DNA of 64,000 bases. Origin: Nonomuraea endophytica (lineage in GTDB: Bacteria; Actinomycetota; Actinomycetes; Streptosporangiales; Streptosporangiaceae). Shown here piece by piece: positions 33,758-42,201 of this stretch. Every line of letters starts with the position of its first letter. Position 1 is the stretch's first letter. The translations under genes and the position numbers were made by a program. The stretch covers positions 118,658 to 182,657 of the forward strand of contig NZ_JACHIN010000019.1 of assembly GCF_014203235.1 (NCBI RefSeq), given 5' to 3'. Under the pieces are notes generated by a model. The model did no database searches and had not been told where the DNA came from. It saw only the letters and a program-made list of their open reading frames with translations.

Positions 33758-34403
33758 ACTGAGGGTCCTCCCGCTGGTGGTCAGGATCGAGCGGACCGCG
33801 CCGCCCGAGCGCACCGACGCGCTGGAGGCGGCCGCCATGGCCGTGCTGAGCGTCCTGGCCGACCCGGGGGAGTGGAGCGAGGAACTGCTCGCCTGGCAGG
33901 CCACCGGGAAGATCCGCAAGGTGGTGCGCCGGGCGCGCGGGGCCGAGTGGGCGCGGGTGCTGGCGCTGCCAGGCCGTACCGTCGAGCATCGGTCGGCTGA
34001 AGTGCGCGTGCATCCGCCCGTCCCGCTCGACGGGTGGCCCAAGGACCTGTCCAGGCTTCAGGTGTCCGGCACCGACCTGGCCGACGGCGCCGCCGTACCG
34101 GCCGCCGAGCCGCCCGTCCTGTGGGAGAACCCCGCGCTGGAGATGAGCGCGGGCAAGGCCATGGCCCAGGCCGGGCACGCCGCGCAACTGGCCTGGTGGG
34201 CCAGCGGCACGGCCGAGCGGGCGGCCTGGATCGAGCGCGGGCTGGCCGTCTCCGTCCGCACCGCGTCCTCGCGCGAGCGTTTCGACGCCCTGTCCGGCAG
34301 CGGGCTGCCGGTGGTGCGCGACGCCGGGTTCACCGAGATCGCGCCGGGCTCGTGCACGTTCGTCGCCGAAGCGCCCTGGCTGGCTTCCTCTAGAGCGCGA
34401 TGA
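33741..34403 (+). CDS. Pth2-like (peptidyl-tRNA hydrolase 2 family) protein
   Basis: 220 residues. The C-terminal ~110 residues resemble peptidyl-tRNA hydrolase 2: MSAGKAMAQAGHAAQLAW corresponds to the Pth2 signature (K-x-x-AQ-x-x-HA), followed by GLAVSVRTASS and GLPVVRDAGFTEI at the conserved V-xD-AG/T position. The N-terminal ~115 residues are extra and not recognised. The protein may recycle peptidyl-tRNA or be a divergent relative with other function. Start overlaps the MFS gene end by 17 bp, indicating co-translation. Confidence 0.75.
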   Translation: MNDELELRVLPLVVRIERTAPPERTDALEAAAMAVLSVLADPGEWSEELLAWQATGKIRKVVRRARGAEWARVLALPGRTVEHRSAEVRVHPPVPLDGWPKDLSRLQVSGTDLADGAAVPAAEPPVLWENPALEMSAGKAMAQAGHAAQLAWWASGTAERAAWIERGLAVSVRTASSRERFDALSGSGLPVVRDAGFTEIAPGSCTFVAEAPWLASSRAR

Positions 34404-35346
34404 TGTCGGCCAGCACCCCGCCCTGCGGGGTGAGGCGGTGCGAACCCGGCGAGTCGTAGACCACCATCAGCCGCCCGTCCGGCAGCATCGCCAGGCCCTC
34501 CGGATGGTCGAACCCGATCCCGAACGGCAGTTCGGCGACGGTCTCCAGGTCCTGCGCGCCGACCATGTCCGTGTGCTTGCCGACCCGCCAGCGCACCACC
34601 CGCACCGGCCCGTCCAGGTCCATGCTCGGGCCGGTGAGCAGCAGCAGGTCGCCGTCGTAGGGGCACAGGTCCCGCACGCCCAGCCCGCCCAGGTCCAGGA
34701 AGTGCTTCTTGTACGGCGTCGCCAGCCGTAGCCTGCCGCGGTCGGCGGGGACCGGGTTCACCTCCAGCACCACGGCCCAGCCGCGCAGCACCGGCCCGCG
34801 CAGGCCCAGGAAGACCCGGCGGCCGATGACCGCGATGCCCTCGATGTCCAGGCCGTTGTCCTTGCCGGGTAGCGCCAGGAACGGGGCGAGGTGCTCGTCG
34901 TCGTCCAGGTGCCGGGCCAGGTTGTCCTTGCCCGACATGATCTCGCCGGGCAGCGGGCTGTTGGTGACCGGGTCCAGCGGGAGGCGTACCAGGATGAACC
35001 GGTTCTCCTCGCGCAGCACCGTCGCCAGCCGCCTGGACGCCTTCTCCGGGTCCTTGGACTTGGGCTTGCGGCGCTTGAGGCTGTGCGAACCCACCAGCCA
35101 CAGCTGGCCGTCGGTCCTGGCCAGGCCCTCGATGTCGGCCTCGTCGTGGGGGCCGGCCGGCAGGTCCACGTAGTCGGCGAGATGGAAGGTGCGCTGGTCG
35201 TCGTAACGCTCGCCGTTCCAGGCGAGATGTTCGATCGTGGCGGTCTCGTCACCGGCCAGCCAGAGGCCGGCGCCGTCGTGGCGGACCGCGGACAGGTTGG
35301 TGTGGGTCAGCGTCTCCCGCGAGGCGGGATGGAATCGGAGCTCCAC
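34390..35346 (-). CDS. DUF3616 protein
   Basis: 318 residues of the DUF3616 family (HLADYVDLPAGPHDEADIEGLA, DGQLWLVGSHSLKRRK, LDIEGIAVIGRRVFLGLRGP, FGIGFDHPEGLAMLPDGRLM). Repeated DIEG and HPEG motifs suggest a propeller; enzymatic role unknown, cytoplasmic. The GTG at 35346 has AGGGTG at normal spacing; a GTG three codons upstream (35355) is an alternative. The gene converges with the Pth2-like gene by a 14-bp overlap and diverges from the next gene, about 98 bp apart. Confidence 0.78.
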   Translation of the reverse strand: MELRFHPASRETLTHTNLSAVRHDGAGLWLAGDETATIEHLAWNGERYDDQRTFHLADYVDLPAGPHDEADIEGLARTDGQLWLVGSHSLKRRKPKSKDPEKASRRLATVLREENRFILVRLPLDPVTNSPLPGEIMSGKDNLARHLDDDEHLAPFLALPGKDNGLDIEGIAVIGRRVFLGLRGPVLRGWAVVLEVNPVPADRGRLRLATPYKKHFLDLGGLGVRDLCPYDGDLLLLTGPSMDLDGPVRVVRWRVGKHTDMVGAQDLETVAELPFGIGFDHPEGLAMLPDGRLMVVYDSPGSHRLTPQGGVLADIIAL

Positions 35347-35444
35347 CTGGTGCACCCTGCCATGATGACACTTCCATAGCTTCTTGCACGCAATAGCTGG
35401 ATTTGTCGTACGCTCCCGTCGTGCTCGATGGGGAAGGTGGGACC

Positions 35445-36404
35445 GTGGGTTCCCGTGTGACAACGGCGGACAAGCCAAAAAACGCCTCCCCGCCAAGGCG
35501 TTCCCGCATCGGCGACCTGCGCATGCGGGACGTCTATCGCGGGCTCGTCGTGCTCGTCGCGGCGGCGGTCGCCGTCGTCGCTGTCGTGCTCGCACTTCCC
35601 TCGCGGCCGGACGAGGTCGCGGAACGGCCGGTCGCCGCGCCATCGACCGCCCCGCCGACCTCGTCCGCCACCGCATCCGGTGCCGTGCCGGCCGCCCCGT
35701 CCGGGATGCCGGCCGACGGGGCCGTTCATCCCGCCGGTACGGCCGAGCCCGCCGTCACCCCCTCCGCCGCGGTGCCCGCGCTGCCCAGTCCGGCGCCGTC
35801 GGTTTCCCAGGCGGCGGCGCGGCCCACCCCCAGGCCCACGCCGTCGCCCGGTACGTCCCTGGCACCCGGATACACCGCCATGGAGGCCTTTTACGCCGAC
35901 GCCCGGCTGCCCGAGGTGCCGGCGAAGCCGAAGAAGGCCGTGCTGCCCAAGCCGGGCCGCCGCGTGCTCGCCGACAAGCGGAGCGGCGTGGCCGTACCTC
36001 TGCTGGGAAGTCCTTGGAAGCGGCACCGCGGCGCGCCGTTCACCAGCAAGCAGGTGCTCCCCAAGTTGCGTGGCCGCGCCGAGCGCGGCCTGGTCGTGAG
36101 CTGTCCCGTCCCGATCGAGGCGCAGAAGGATCCGCGCGACACCGCGCTGCTGGCCGCCCGCTGGACGCTCAACCTCCACCCCAAGGGCGCCACCGTCCGC
36201 TGGCTGACCTCACAGCGGGTCAAGGGCGGCTGGGCGACGACCTACCAGGTCAAGTACGGCAAGCGGTCCTCGTTCGCCGCCGTCGTCGTGCTGGACGGGG
36301 GAATGGGCAAGCCGGGACTGGTGTTCGCTTCGATACCGGACACGCAACGTAAGCGTTGGCGTGACATCTACCGCGTCGTCTCTGGTGCCCGTGTTCTAGG
36401 GTAG
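35445..36404 (+). CDS. single-pass membrane protein with Pro/Ala/Ser linker, upstream of ftsH
   Basis: 319 residues: ~30-residue basic cytoplasmic N-terminus (KPKNASPPRRSRIGDLRMRD), one membrane helix (~35-58, GLVVLVAAAVAVVAVVLALP), a ~95-residue Pro/Ala/Ser/Thr-rich linker, then a ~165-residue extracytoplasmic domain (KRSGVAVPLLGSPWKRHRGA, VSCPVPIEAQKDPRDTALLA, ARWTLNLHPKGATVRWL). No family assigned. GTG 35445 follows GGAAGG; a GTG at 35421 is an alternative. It ends 35 bp before ftsH and may share its transcript. Confidence 0.75.
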   Translation: MGSRVTTADKPKNASPPRRSRIGDLRMRDVYRGLVVLVAAAVAVVAVVLALPSRPDEVAERPVAAPSTAPPTSSATASGAVPAAPSGMPADGAVHPAGTAEPAVTPSAAVPALPSPAPSVSQAAARPTPRPTPSPGTSLAPGYTAMEAFYADARLPEVPAKPKKAVLPKPGRRVLADKRSGVAVPLLGSPWKRHRGAPFTSKQVLPKLRGRAERGLVVSCPVPIEAQKDPRDTALLAARWTLNLHPKGATVRWLTSQRVKGGWATTYQVKYGKRSSFAAVVVLDGGMGKPGLVFASIPDTQRKRWRDIYRVVSGARVLG

Positions 36405-36439
36405 AGATCATGGATGCGGCGATTTGGGGGAGTGACGCC

Positions 36440-38659
36440 GTGGAACGCTCTGGGCCGCCTCAGGAGCAGGACAAGAACAAGCAGAAGCCCTGGCGTGCCG
36501 AGGGCCTCCCGGGTGGTTCCGGCACCGGGCGTCCCAAGATCAATTGGTGGCGCTTCGTCGTGACGCTGCTCGTGGTGTACGCGGGCTTCTTCCTGATCTC
36601 CTCTTTCTTCGACAGTGAGCCGGTGGAGACGATCTCCTACACCGAGTTCACCAAACAGGTGACGGCGAACAACGTCAAGGACGTCTACGCCGAGGGCACC
36701 GCGGTCCAGGGCGACCTGAAGGCCGCGGCCACGGACCCCGACGACAAGAAGCAATATACGAAGTTCGAGACCGAGATCCCGGTCTTCGCCAATACCGACC
36801 AGCTTTACCAGCAGCTCACCTCCGCCGGAGTGCAGATCAAGGCCGCACCGGTCGGCGGGCGCGGGCTCTTCCTGAACCTTTTGCTGTCGTTGCTGCCCGT
36901 GCTGCTGCTCGCGGCCCTGTGGATCTGGGTGATGCGGCGCGGCGCCAGCATGATGGGCGGCGGCGGCCTGGGCGGGCTCGGCAAGTCGAAGGCCGCCAAG
37001 CCGGTCGAGAGCTCCAAGATCCGGGTCACCTTCGACGACGTGGCCGGCATCGACGAGGTCGAGAACGAACTCGTCGAGATCGTCGACTACCTGAAGGACC
37101 CGGGCAAATACCGCAGGCTCGGCGCCAAGCTGCCCAAGGGCGTGCTGCTCGCCGGCCCGCCCGGAACCGGCAAGACGCTGCTGGCCCGCGCCGTGGCCGG
37201 TGAGGCCAACGTGCCGTTCTTCTCCGCCAGCGCCTCCGAGTTCATCGAGATGATCGTCGGCGTGGGCGCCTCCCGGGTGCGCGACCTGTTCGAGGAAGCG
37301 CGCAAGGTCGCCCCGGCGATCGTGTTCATCGACGAGATCGACGCCATCGGCCGCGCCCGCGGCGGCGCCTCCGGCCTCGGCGGGCACGACGAGCGCGAGC
37401 AGACGCTCAACCAGATCCTCACCGAGATGGACGGGTTCTCCGGCGCGGAGGGCGTCATCGTCATCGGCGCCACCAACCGGCCCGAGGTCCTCGACCCCGC
37501 CCTGCTGCGCCCCGGCCGCTTCGACCGGACCGTCCAGGTCGGCCTGCCCGACGCCGCCGGCCGCAGCGCCATCCTGCAGGTCCACACCCGCGGCGTGCCC
37601 CTGGCCGGCGAGGTCAGCCTCGACCAGCTCGCCAAGACCACGCCCGGCATGACCGGCGCCGACCTGGCCAACCTCGTCAACGAGGCGGCGCTGCTGGCCG
37701 CCAAGCGCGGCAAGGACAAGGTCGGCACCGCCGACTTCACCGACGCGCTGGAGAAACTGCAGCTCGGCGCCGCCCGCAGCATCGTCATGCCGGAGGAGGA
37801 GCGGGTCAGGACCGCCTACCACGAGGCCGGGCACGCGCTGCTCGGCATGCTCCAGCCCGGCGCCGACCCGGTCAGGAAGATCTCGATCATCCCGCGTGGC
37901 CGGGCGCTCGGCGTCACCCTGTCCACCCCCGATACCGACCGCTACGCCTACGACGAGAAGTACCTGCGTGGCCGCATCGCCGGCGCCCTGGGCGGCATGG
38001 CCGCCGAGCAGGTCGTGTACGACCTCATCACCACCGGCGCCGAGAACGACCTGGAGCAGGTCACCATGATCGCGCGGGGCATGGTGGGCCGGTGGGGCAT
38101 GTCCGCCAAGGTCGGCCCCCTCACCATCCTCCCGAACGACGGCCAGCAACCCCAGGCCTCACCCGCCACCCTCGCCACCGTGGACGAGGAGACCCGCCGG
38201 ATCGTGGACGAGTGCTACGAGGTGGCGGTGCGCATCCTGTCGGAGAACCGCGACAAGCTGGAAGCCATCGTGGTGGCGCTGCTGGAGCACGAGACGCTGG
38301 ACGAGGCGGGCGCGTACGCGGCGGCCGGGGTCACCCGGCCGGTGAACACCCCGTTGGAGGCTCCGCGCGCCAACGGCGAGCTTCCCCGCGGCACGGACGC
38401 CCCGTCCGGCCCGGCCCCGCTGCCGGAGCCGTCGGTCGACGGGTCGCCGGTGCCTGATGTCGCCGCTTCTGACGTGTCCGGCTCGGGCGCGCCCGCGTCG
38501 GCTACGCCCGCCCCGGGCGCGGCCGCTTCGGACGCTTCGGACGTGTCCACCCCGCCGAGCGCGTCCGCCTCGAACGGCGGCACCCCGAGCGGCGGCACCC
38601 CGAGCGGCGGCACCCCGAACGGGGTTACCGGCGAGTCCTCCGACGCACCCAAGCCCTGA
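36440..38659 (+). CDS. ftsH: ATP-dependent membrane zinc protease FtsH
   Basis: 739 residues. N-terminal membrane segments (~35-55 and ~137-160) flank a periplasmic-side insert; AAA+ module with Walker A GPPGTGKT (239-246), Walker B IVFIDEIDAIG, SRH region NRPEVLDPALLRPGRFDR, then zinc protease with HEAGH (461-465) and the distal Asp ligand around AENDLEQ. Degrades membrane and regulatory proteins as a hexamer. The GTG at 36440 has GGGGGAG seven bases upstream; an ATG at 36410 is in frame. A C-terminal extension of ~110 residues is low-complexity, rich in Pro/Ala/Ser and with a GGTPS repeat near the end. Confidence 0.95.
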   Translation: MERSGPPQEQDKNKQKPWRAEGLPGGSGTGRPKINWWRFVVTLLVVYAGFFLISSFFDSEPVETISYTEFTKQVTANNVKDVYAEGTAVQGDLKAAATDPDDKKQYTKFETEIPVFANTDQLYQQLTSAGVQIKAAPVGGRGLFLNLLLSLLPVLLLAALWIWVMRRGASMMGGGGLGGLGKSKAAKPVESSKIRVTFDDVAGIDEVENELVEIVDYLKDPGKYRRLGAKLPKGVLLAGPPGTGKTLLARAVAGEANVPFFSASASEFIEMIVGVGASRVRDLFEEARKVAPAIVFIDEIDAIGRARGGASGLGGHDEREQTLNQILTEMDGFSGAEGVIVIGATNRPEVLDPALLRPGRFDRTVQVGLPDAAGRSAILQVHTRGVPLAGEVSLDQLAKTTPGMTGADLANLVNEAALLAAKRGKDKVGTADFTDALEKLQLGAARSIVMPEEERVRTAYHEAGHALLGMLQPGADPVRKISIIPRGRALGVTLSTPDTDRYAYDEKYLRGRIAGALGGMAAEQVVYDLITTGAENDLEQVTMIARGMVGRWGMSAKVGPLTILPNDGQQPQASPATLATVDEETRRIVDECYEVAVRILSENRDKLEAIVVALLEHETLDEAGAYAAAGVTRPVNTPLEAPRANGELPRGTDAPSGPAPLPEPSVDGSPVPDVAASDVSGSGAPASATPAPGAAASDASDVSTPPSASASNGGTPSGGTPSGGTPNGVTGESSDAPKP

Positions 38660-38713
38660 GGCGTCTCCCGGAGCCCTGAACTCAGCCTGGTCCTCCGAGG
38701 CCCGGTCCTTCGA

Positions 38714-38740
38714 GGGAGCCCCGGTGTCCACAGGGCTCCC
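38714..38740 (+). terminator. hairpin downstream of ftsH
   Basis: GGGAGCCC, 11-base loop, GGGCTCCC: an 8-bp perfect stem about 55 bp after the ftsH stop. The remainder of 38660-39098 shows no gene or convincing regulatory motif; a promoter for the downstream gene probably lies within. Confidence 0.4.
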
Positions 38741-39098
38741 GAGAGGCCCGGTCCTCCGCCGGTCTAGCCTGAGGCTCCGAGCATGTTGCCGAAGGCCCTG
38801 GCTGTGGCCGGTCTTCCGCAGGGCGGCCCCATCCCCCGCCTGACTTCTGCGAAGCCCCGATTTCCCGCCCTTTGGCCAAGCCCGGGCTCGGACTGGTCTT
38901 TCGCGGGTTCCGGACCCCTTAGGGGCTTGTGTGAGGGTCCGGTTCCCTTGGTTTTTGAGGGGTTGGAGGATCGGGTGGGTTTTGAGGCGGGCCGTACCTG
39001 ATCTGAGGGGTGTTGGTAGACAGTTAGGTCAATTCGGGAAATAGCTCGATAAAGCGGAGGGTAGGTCCACCCGAGACAAACGATCGGGGGGACTTGTC

Positions 39099-39713
39099 GT
39101 GTCACTCAATGATGAGCTACTCGCACAACTGGGCGACTCCGGACTGCAGCAGATCGCCGGCCTGCTCGGCACCGACACGGCCACGGCGCGCAGCGTCGTC
39201 GAGGCCGCGACCGGGACCATCGCGGGCGGCATGGCCCGCAACGCCGAGGACAACGATGGCGCGCAGTCGCTGCGCAGCGCACTCGACCAGCATGTAGACG
39301 CCGACCCCTTCAGCGGTGACGTCGCCAACCTGTCGAGGGACGGGGAGGGGATCCTGGGGCACGTTCTCGGCTCACAGGGGACGGAGCAGGCGGCGCAGGG
39401 GCTGGCACAGTTCGCCGGGATCAACTCCGGCACCATCATGAAGCTGCTGCCGCTCATCGCACCCATGATCATGTCCTTGCTGGCCAACCGGGCCTCCCAG
39501 CAGAACATGGACGCCGGAGCCGTGGCCAACGACCTCAACCAGGAACAGGCCGGTATGCAGACCGGCGGCCTCGGCGACCTGCTGGGCGCGGTGCTCGGCG
39601 GCATCTTCGGCGGCGAACAGCAGCAGAGCCAGCAGCAACAGCCGCCCCAGCAGCAACAGCAACAACAGCAGCCGACCTCGGCCGCTCCGGGCACGTCGAA
39701 CCCCGACTGGTGA
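39099..39713 (+). CDS. DUF937 protein with polyglutamine tail
   Basis: 204 residues. The first ~150 form the DUF937 domain, alpha-helical repeats (DELLAQLGDSGLQQIAGLLG, TIMKLLPLIAPMIMSLLANR, GGLGDLLGAVLGGIFGG). The tail is Gln-rich (QQQSQQQQPPQQQQQQQQP). GTG start with GGGGGA upstream. Cytoplasmic, function unknown; the glycine/hydrophobic helices suggest self-assembly or membrane association. 16 bp upstream of maf. Confidence 0.82.
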   Translation: MSLNDELLAQLGDSGLQQIAGLLGTDTATARSVVEAATGTIAGGMARNAEDNDGAQSLRSALDQHVDADPFSGDVANLSRDGEGILGHVLGSQGTEQAAQGLAQFAGINSGTIMKLLPLIAPMIMSLLANRASQQNMDAGAVANDLNQEQAGMQTGGLGDLLGAVLGGIFGGEQQQSQQQQPPQQQQQQQQPTSAAPGTSNPDW

Positions 39714-39729
39714 CCGGTAAGCTGGGGTG

Positions 39730-40311
39730 ATGATCGTCCTCGCCTCAGCGTCACCCGCCCGTCTGGCCCTTCTGCGCACTGCCGGGCTCGATCCCAAGGT
39801 GATCGTCAGCGGCGTGGACGAGGACGCCTACACCGCGCACTCGCCCGCCGCGCTCAGCCTCGTGCTGGCACGGGCGAAGGCGCGCGCGGTGGCGTCCGAC
39901 CTCGACGAGGGGCTGGTCATCGGGTGCGACTCCATCCTTGAGCTGGACGGCCGGCCGTACGGCAAGCCGGGCACACCCGAGGAGACCGCCGCCTGCTGGC
40001 GGATGATGCGCGGCCGCACGGCCCGCCTGGTGACCGGCCACTGCGTCATCGACGTGGCGGCCGGCCGGGAGGCCGCCGAGACGGCGACCACAGTGGTCCG
40101 CTTCGGCCAGCCGACCGAGGCCGAGCTGAAGGCGTACATCGATTCGGGGGAGCCGCTGCAGATGGCCGGCGGGTTCAGCATCGAGGGCCGCGGCGGCTGG
40201 TTCGTGGACGGCATCGACGGCGACCACGGCAACGTCCTGGGCATCTCCCTACCGCTGACCCGATCCCTGTTCGAAGAACTGGGCCACTCGGTGACGTCCT
40301 ACTGGCGGTAG
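39730..40311 (+). CDS. maf: Maf-family nucleotide pyrophosphatase
   Basis: 193 residues. Signatures: N-terminal LASASPARLALLRTAGL, GCDSILELDG (catalytic Asp region), KPGTPEETAACWRMMRGRTARLVTGHCV, DSGEPLQMAGGFSIEGRGGWFV near residue 140-160 and C-terminal SLPLTRSLFEELG. Maf enzymes hydrolyse dTTP/UTP and modified nucleotides to monophosphates as house-cleaning; the family is also linked to septum control. The ATG at 39730 follows a GTG codon; spacing from GGGG is ordinary. Confidence 0.92.
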   Translation: MIVLASASPARLALLRTAGLDPKVIVSGVDEDAYTAHSPAALSLVLARAKARAVASDLDEGLVIGCDSILELDGRPYGKPGTPEETAACWRMMRGRTARLVTGHCVIDVAAGREAAETATTVVRFGQPTEAELKAYIDSGEPLQMAGGFSIEGRGGWFVDGIDGDHGNVLGISLPLTRSLFEELGHSVTSYWR

Positions 40312-40419
40312 CCACCTTTGAGGGGCTAGCCACCTACGCCCACCGACAACCGGCCCTGCCGCCCGAACAGGCCGCCGGGCGCCGCTGCGGTTGGCAACAC
40401 TACGGGTGTCCACCGCGCC

Positions 40420-40735
40420 GCTGGGCTCCATGTGGCGACTCGCGTTGGAGAGCGCCTCCCGCATGGCAGGCGACGCGACGGTCATCGACGTAGCTGCCGC
40501 GTGGTGCGCTGTGGGGAAGGCATTGCACGGGGGCACCGCATGGCAGGCGACGCGACGGTCATCGACGTGGCTGCCACGTGGTGCGCTGTGGGGAAGGCGT
40601 TGCACGGGGCCGCCGATGCCGCGATCCGCGCTGCGCCGTGCGCCCACGGAGGCCTGCCGGCGCAGCCGACCTGGGGTGTTGACGCGGCCGCCATGTGGTG
40701 CGCTGCGGAGAGGGCGTTGCGCGGGGGCCGCTGAC
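40420..40735. repeat. 77-bp tandem repeat with diverged flanking copies
   Basis: Two adjacent 77-bp copies (40461-40537 and 40538-40614) differ at five positions, both starting GCATGGCAGGCGACGCGACG. A partial diverged copy precedes (about 40420-40460) and another follows (40679-40733, GTTGACGCGGCCGCCATGTG). The spaces also contain CGCGATCCGCG words (40620, 40776, 40841). Copies encode similar peptides (GDATVIDVAA-WCAVGKALHG), but 77 is not a multiple of three. The whole gap 40312-40988 contains no convincing gene. Confidence 0.85.
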
Positions 40736-40988
40736 GCAGGACGCAGCCGACGTGGGGCGTTCACGCCGCGCTCCGTGATCCGCGTGGCGGCTGTGCGTGG
40801 TGTGCCGCCAAACAGGCCTGCCGCAGGGCGCCCGACGCCGCGATCCGCGTGGCCGCATGCACGTGACGCACTGGTGTGAAGGTCGGCCTTTGGCGGTGCG
40901 CCTCGGGCGGACCAGAGGGCGGGGTGAGGGGGCCTTTGGTTGGGGTGTGTGCTCGACTGGGGGGTTGTTGGGCTGCGAAGGTGATCTT

Positions 40989-41750
40989 ATGAAGCGCACG
41001 TTCGAGGAACTGGTGGACGAGGCCGCGTCGGTGTCCGTTGAGGGTTGGGAGTTCTCCTGGCTGGATGGGCGGGCGACGGAGGTGCGGCCTTCGTGGGGGT
41101 ATCAGCGGTTCATGGCCGAACGTTTGGCTGGAGCTGCTGCTGGGCTTGATGTTCAGACTGGCGGTGGGGAAGTGCTGGCCGGGGCTGGGCGGTTTCCGCC
41201 GTTGATGGTCGCCACCGAGTCCTGGGCGCCGAATCTTGCCAAAGCTACCCGGCTGTTGCATCCGCGGGGGTGCGTTGTCGTGTCGGACTCGGATGAGCCG
41301 CCGCTGCCGTTCGCGGACGGGGCCTTTGATCTGGTGACCAGTCGGCATCCGGTGACTGTGTGGTGGGAGGAGATCAGCCGCGTTCTGGCTCCTGGTGGGA
41401 CATATCTGTCGCAGCAGGTTGGGCCGGAGAGTGTGTTTGAGCTGGTCGAGTACTTTCTGGGGCCGTTGTCTGCTGAGAGGCGGCGGGCTCGGCATCCGGA
41501 TGACGCTCGGGCCGGTGCGGAGGCGGCTGGGCTTGAGGTGGTGGATCTGCGGTTCGAGCGGTTGCGGACGGAGTTCTTCGACGTGGGCGCGGTGATCTAC
41601 TTTCTGCGGAAGGTGATCTGGATGGTGCCTGGGTTCACGGTTGAGGAGTATTTGCCACGGTTGCGGGAGCTGCATGAGCGGCTGGAGAGCGAGGGGCCGT
41701 TCGTGGCCACTACCACCCGCTTTCTGATCGAGGCTCGCAAGCCGGGGTGA
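40989..41750 (+). CDS. class I SAM-dependent methyltransferase
   Basis: 253 residues. SAM-binding signs: GGGEVLAGAGRFPPLMVATE (motif I region, altered from GxGxG), NLAKATRLLHPRGCVVVSDS, PLPFADGAFDLVTSRHPVTV (motif post-II/III), EEISRVLAPGGTYLSQQVGP (motif IV/V). Substrate unknown. ATG 40989 preceded by GAAGGTGAT. Codons here use more T/G at third positions than those of neighbours. Confidence 0.82.
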   Translation: MKRTFEELVDEAASVSVEGWEFSWLDGRATEVRPSWGYQRFMAERLAGAAAGLDVQTGGGEVLAGAGRFPPLMVATESWAPNLAKATRLLHPRGCVVVSDSDEPPLPFADGAFDLVTSRHPVTVWWEEISRVLAPGGTYLSQQVGPESVFELVEYFLGPLSAERRRARHPDDARAGAEAAGLEVVDLRFERLRTEFFDVGAVIYFLRKVIWMVPGFTVEEYLPRLRELHERLESEGPFVATTTRFLIEARKPG

Positions 41751-42201
41751 CCTCTCCATCCGTGCTGCGTCCTGGTCTGCTGTGGTCCTCATCACGAGCC
41801 TTGCCGTCGTTTGGGTGCGTGTGGTGTGCGCGGGAGTTTCCGCCCGTGGTTGGTGGCGATAGCGGGGGTTTGGGGCGCCGTGCGGCGGGTTGGTGGGTGG
41901 TGGGCTTGGCGCCCTTCGCAGGTGGGCTAGGTGGGGCACGGGGGCTGGTCAAGGTGGGCCGTTGCGGTGGGGACCACGTCCGACGTGAGAAGCGATCCCC
42001 ACGATCGGCGCCCGCCCACGGCGGCGGGTGGGGGTGGGTGGGCTTGCCGTAACGGATGGTGGGGGTGTGGGGGCTTGCTCTGAGGGGTGTGACGGACTCT
42101 AAGGGGTGTGACGGAGGAGCGAACGCGCCGTAGGCGGCTGATTGAGGATGGGGCATCGGCGCTGGTGGGTTTTGTCGGCGGGGTGCGGCAACATAGCGGG
42201 T

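Noticed and set aside
36368..38149. 593-codon minus-strand frame opposite ftsH
   Set aside because: Antisense of the FtsH AAA and zinc protease domains.
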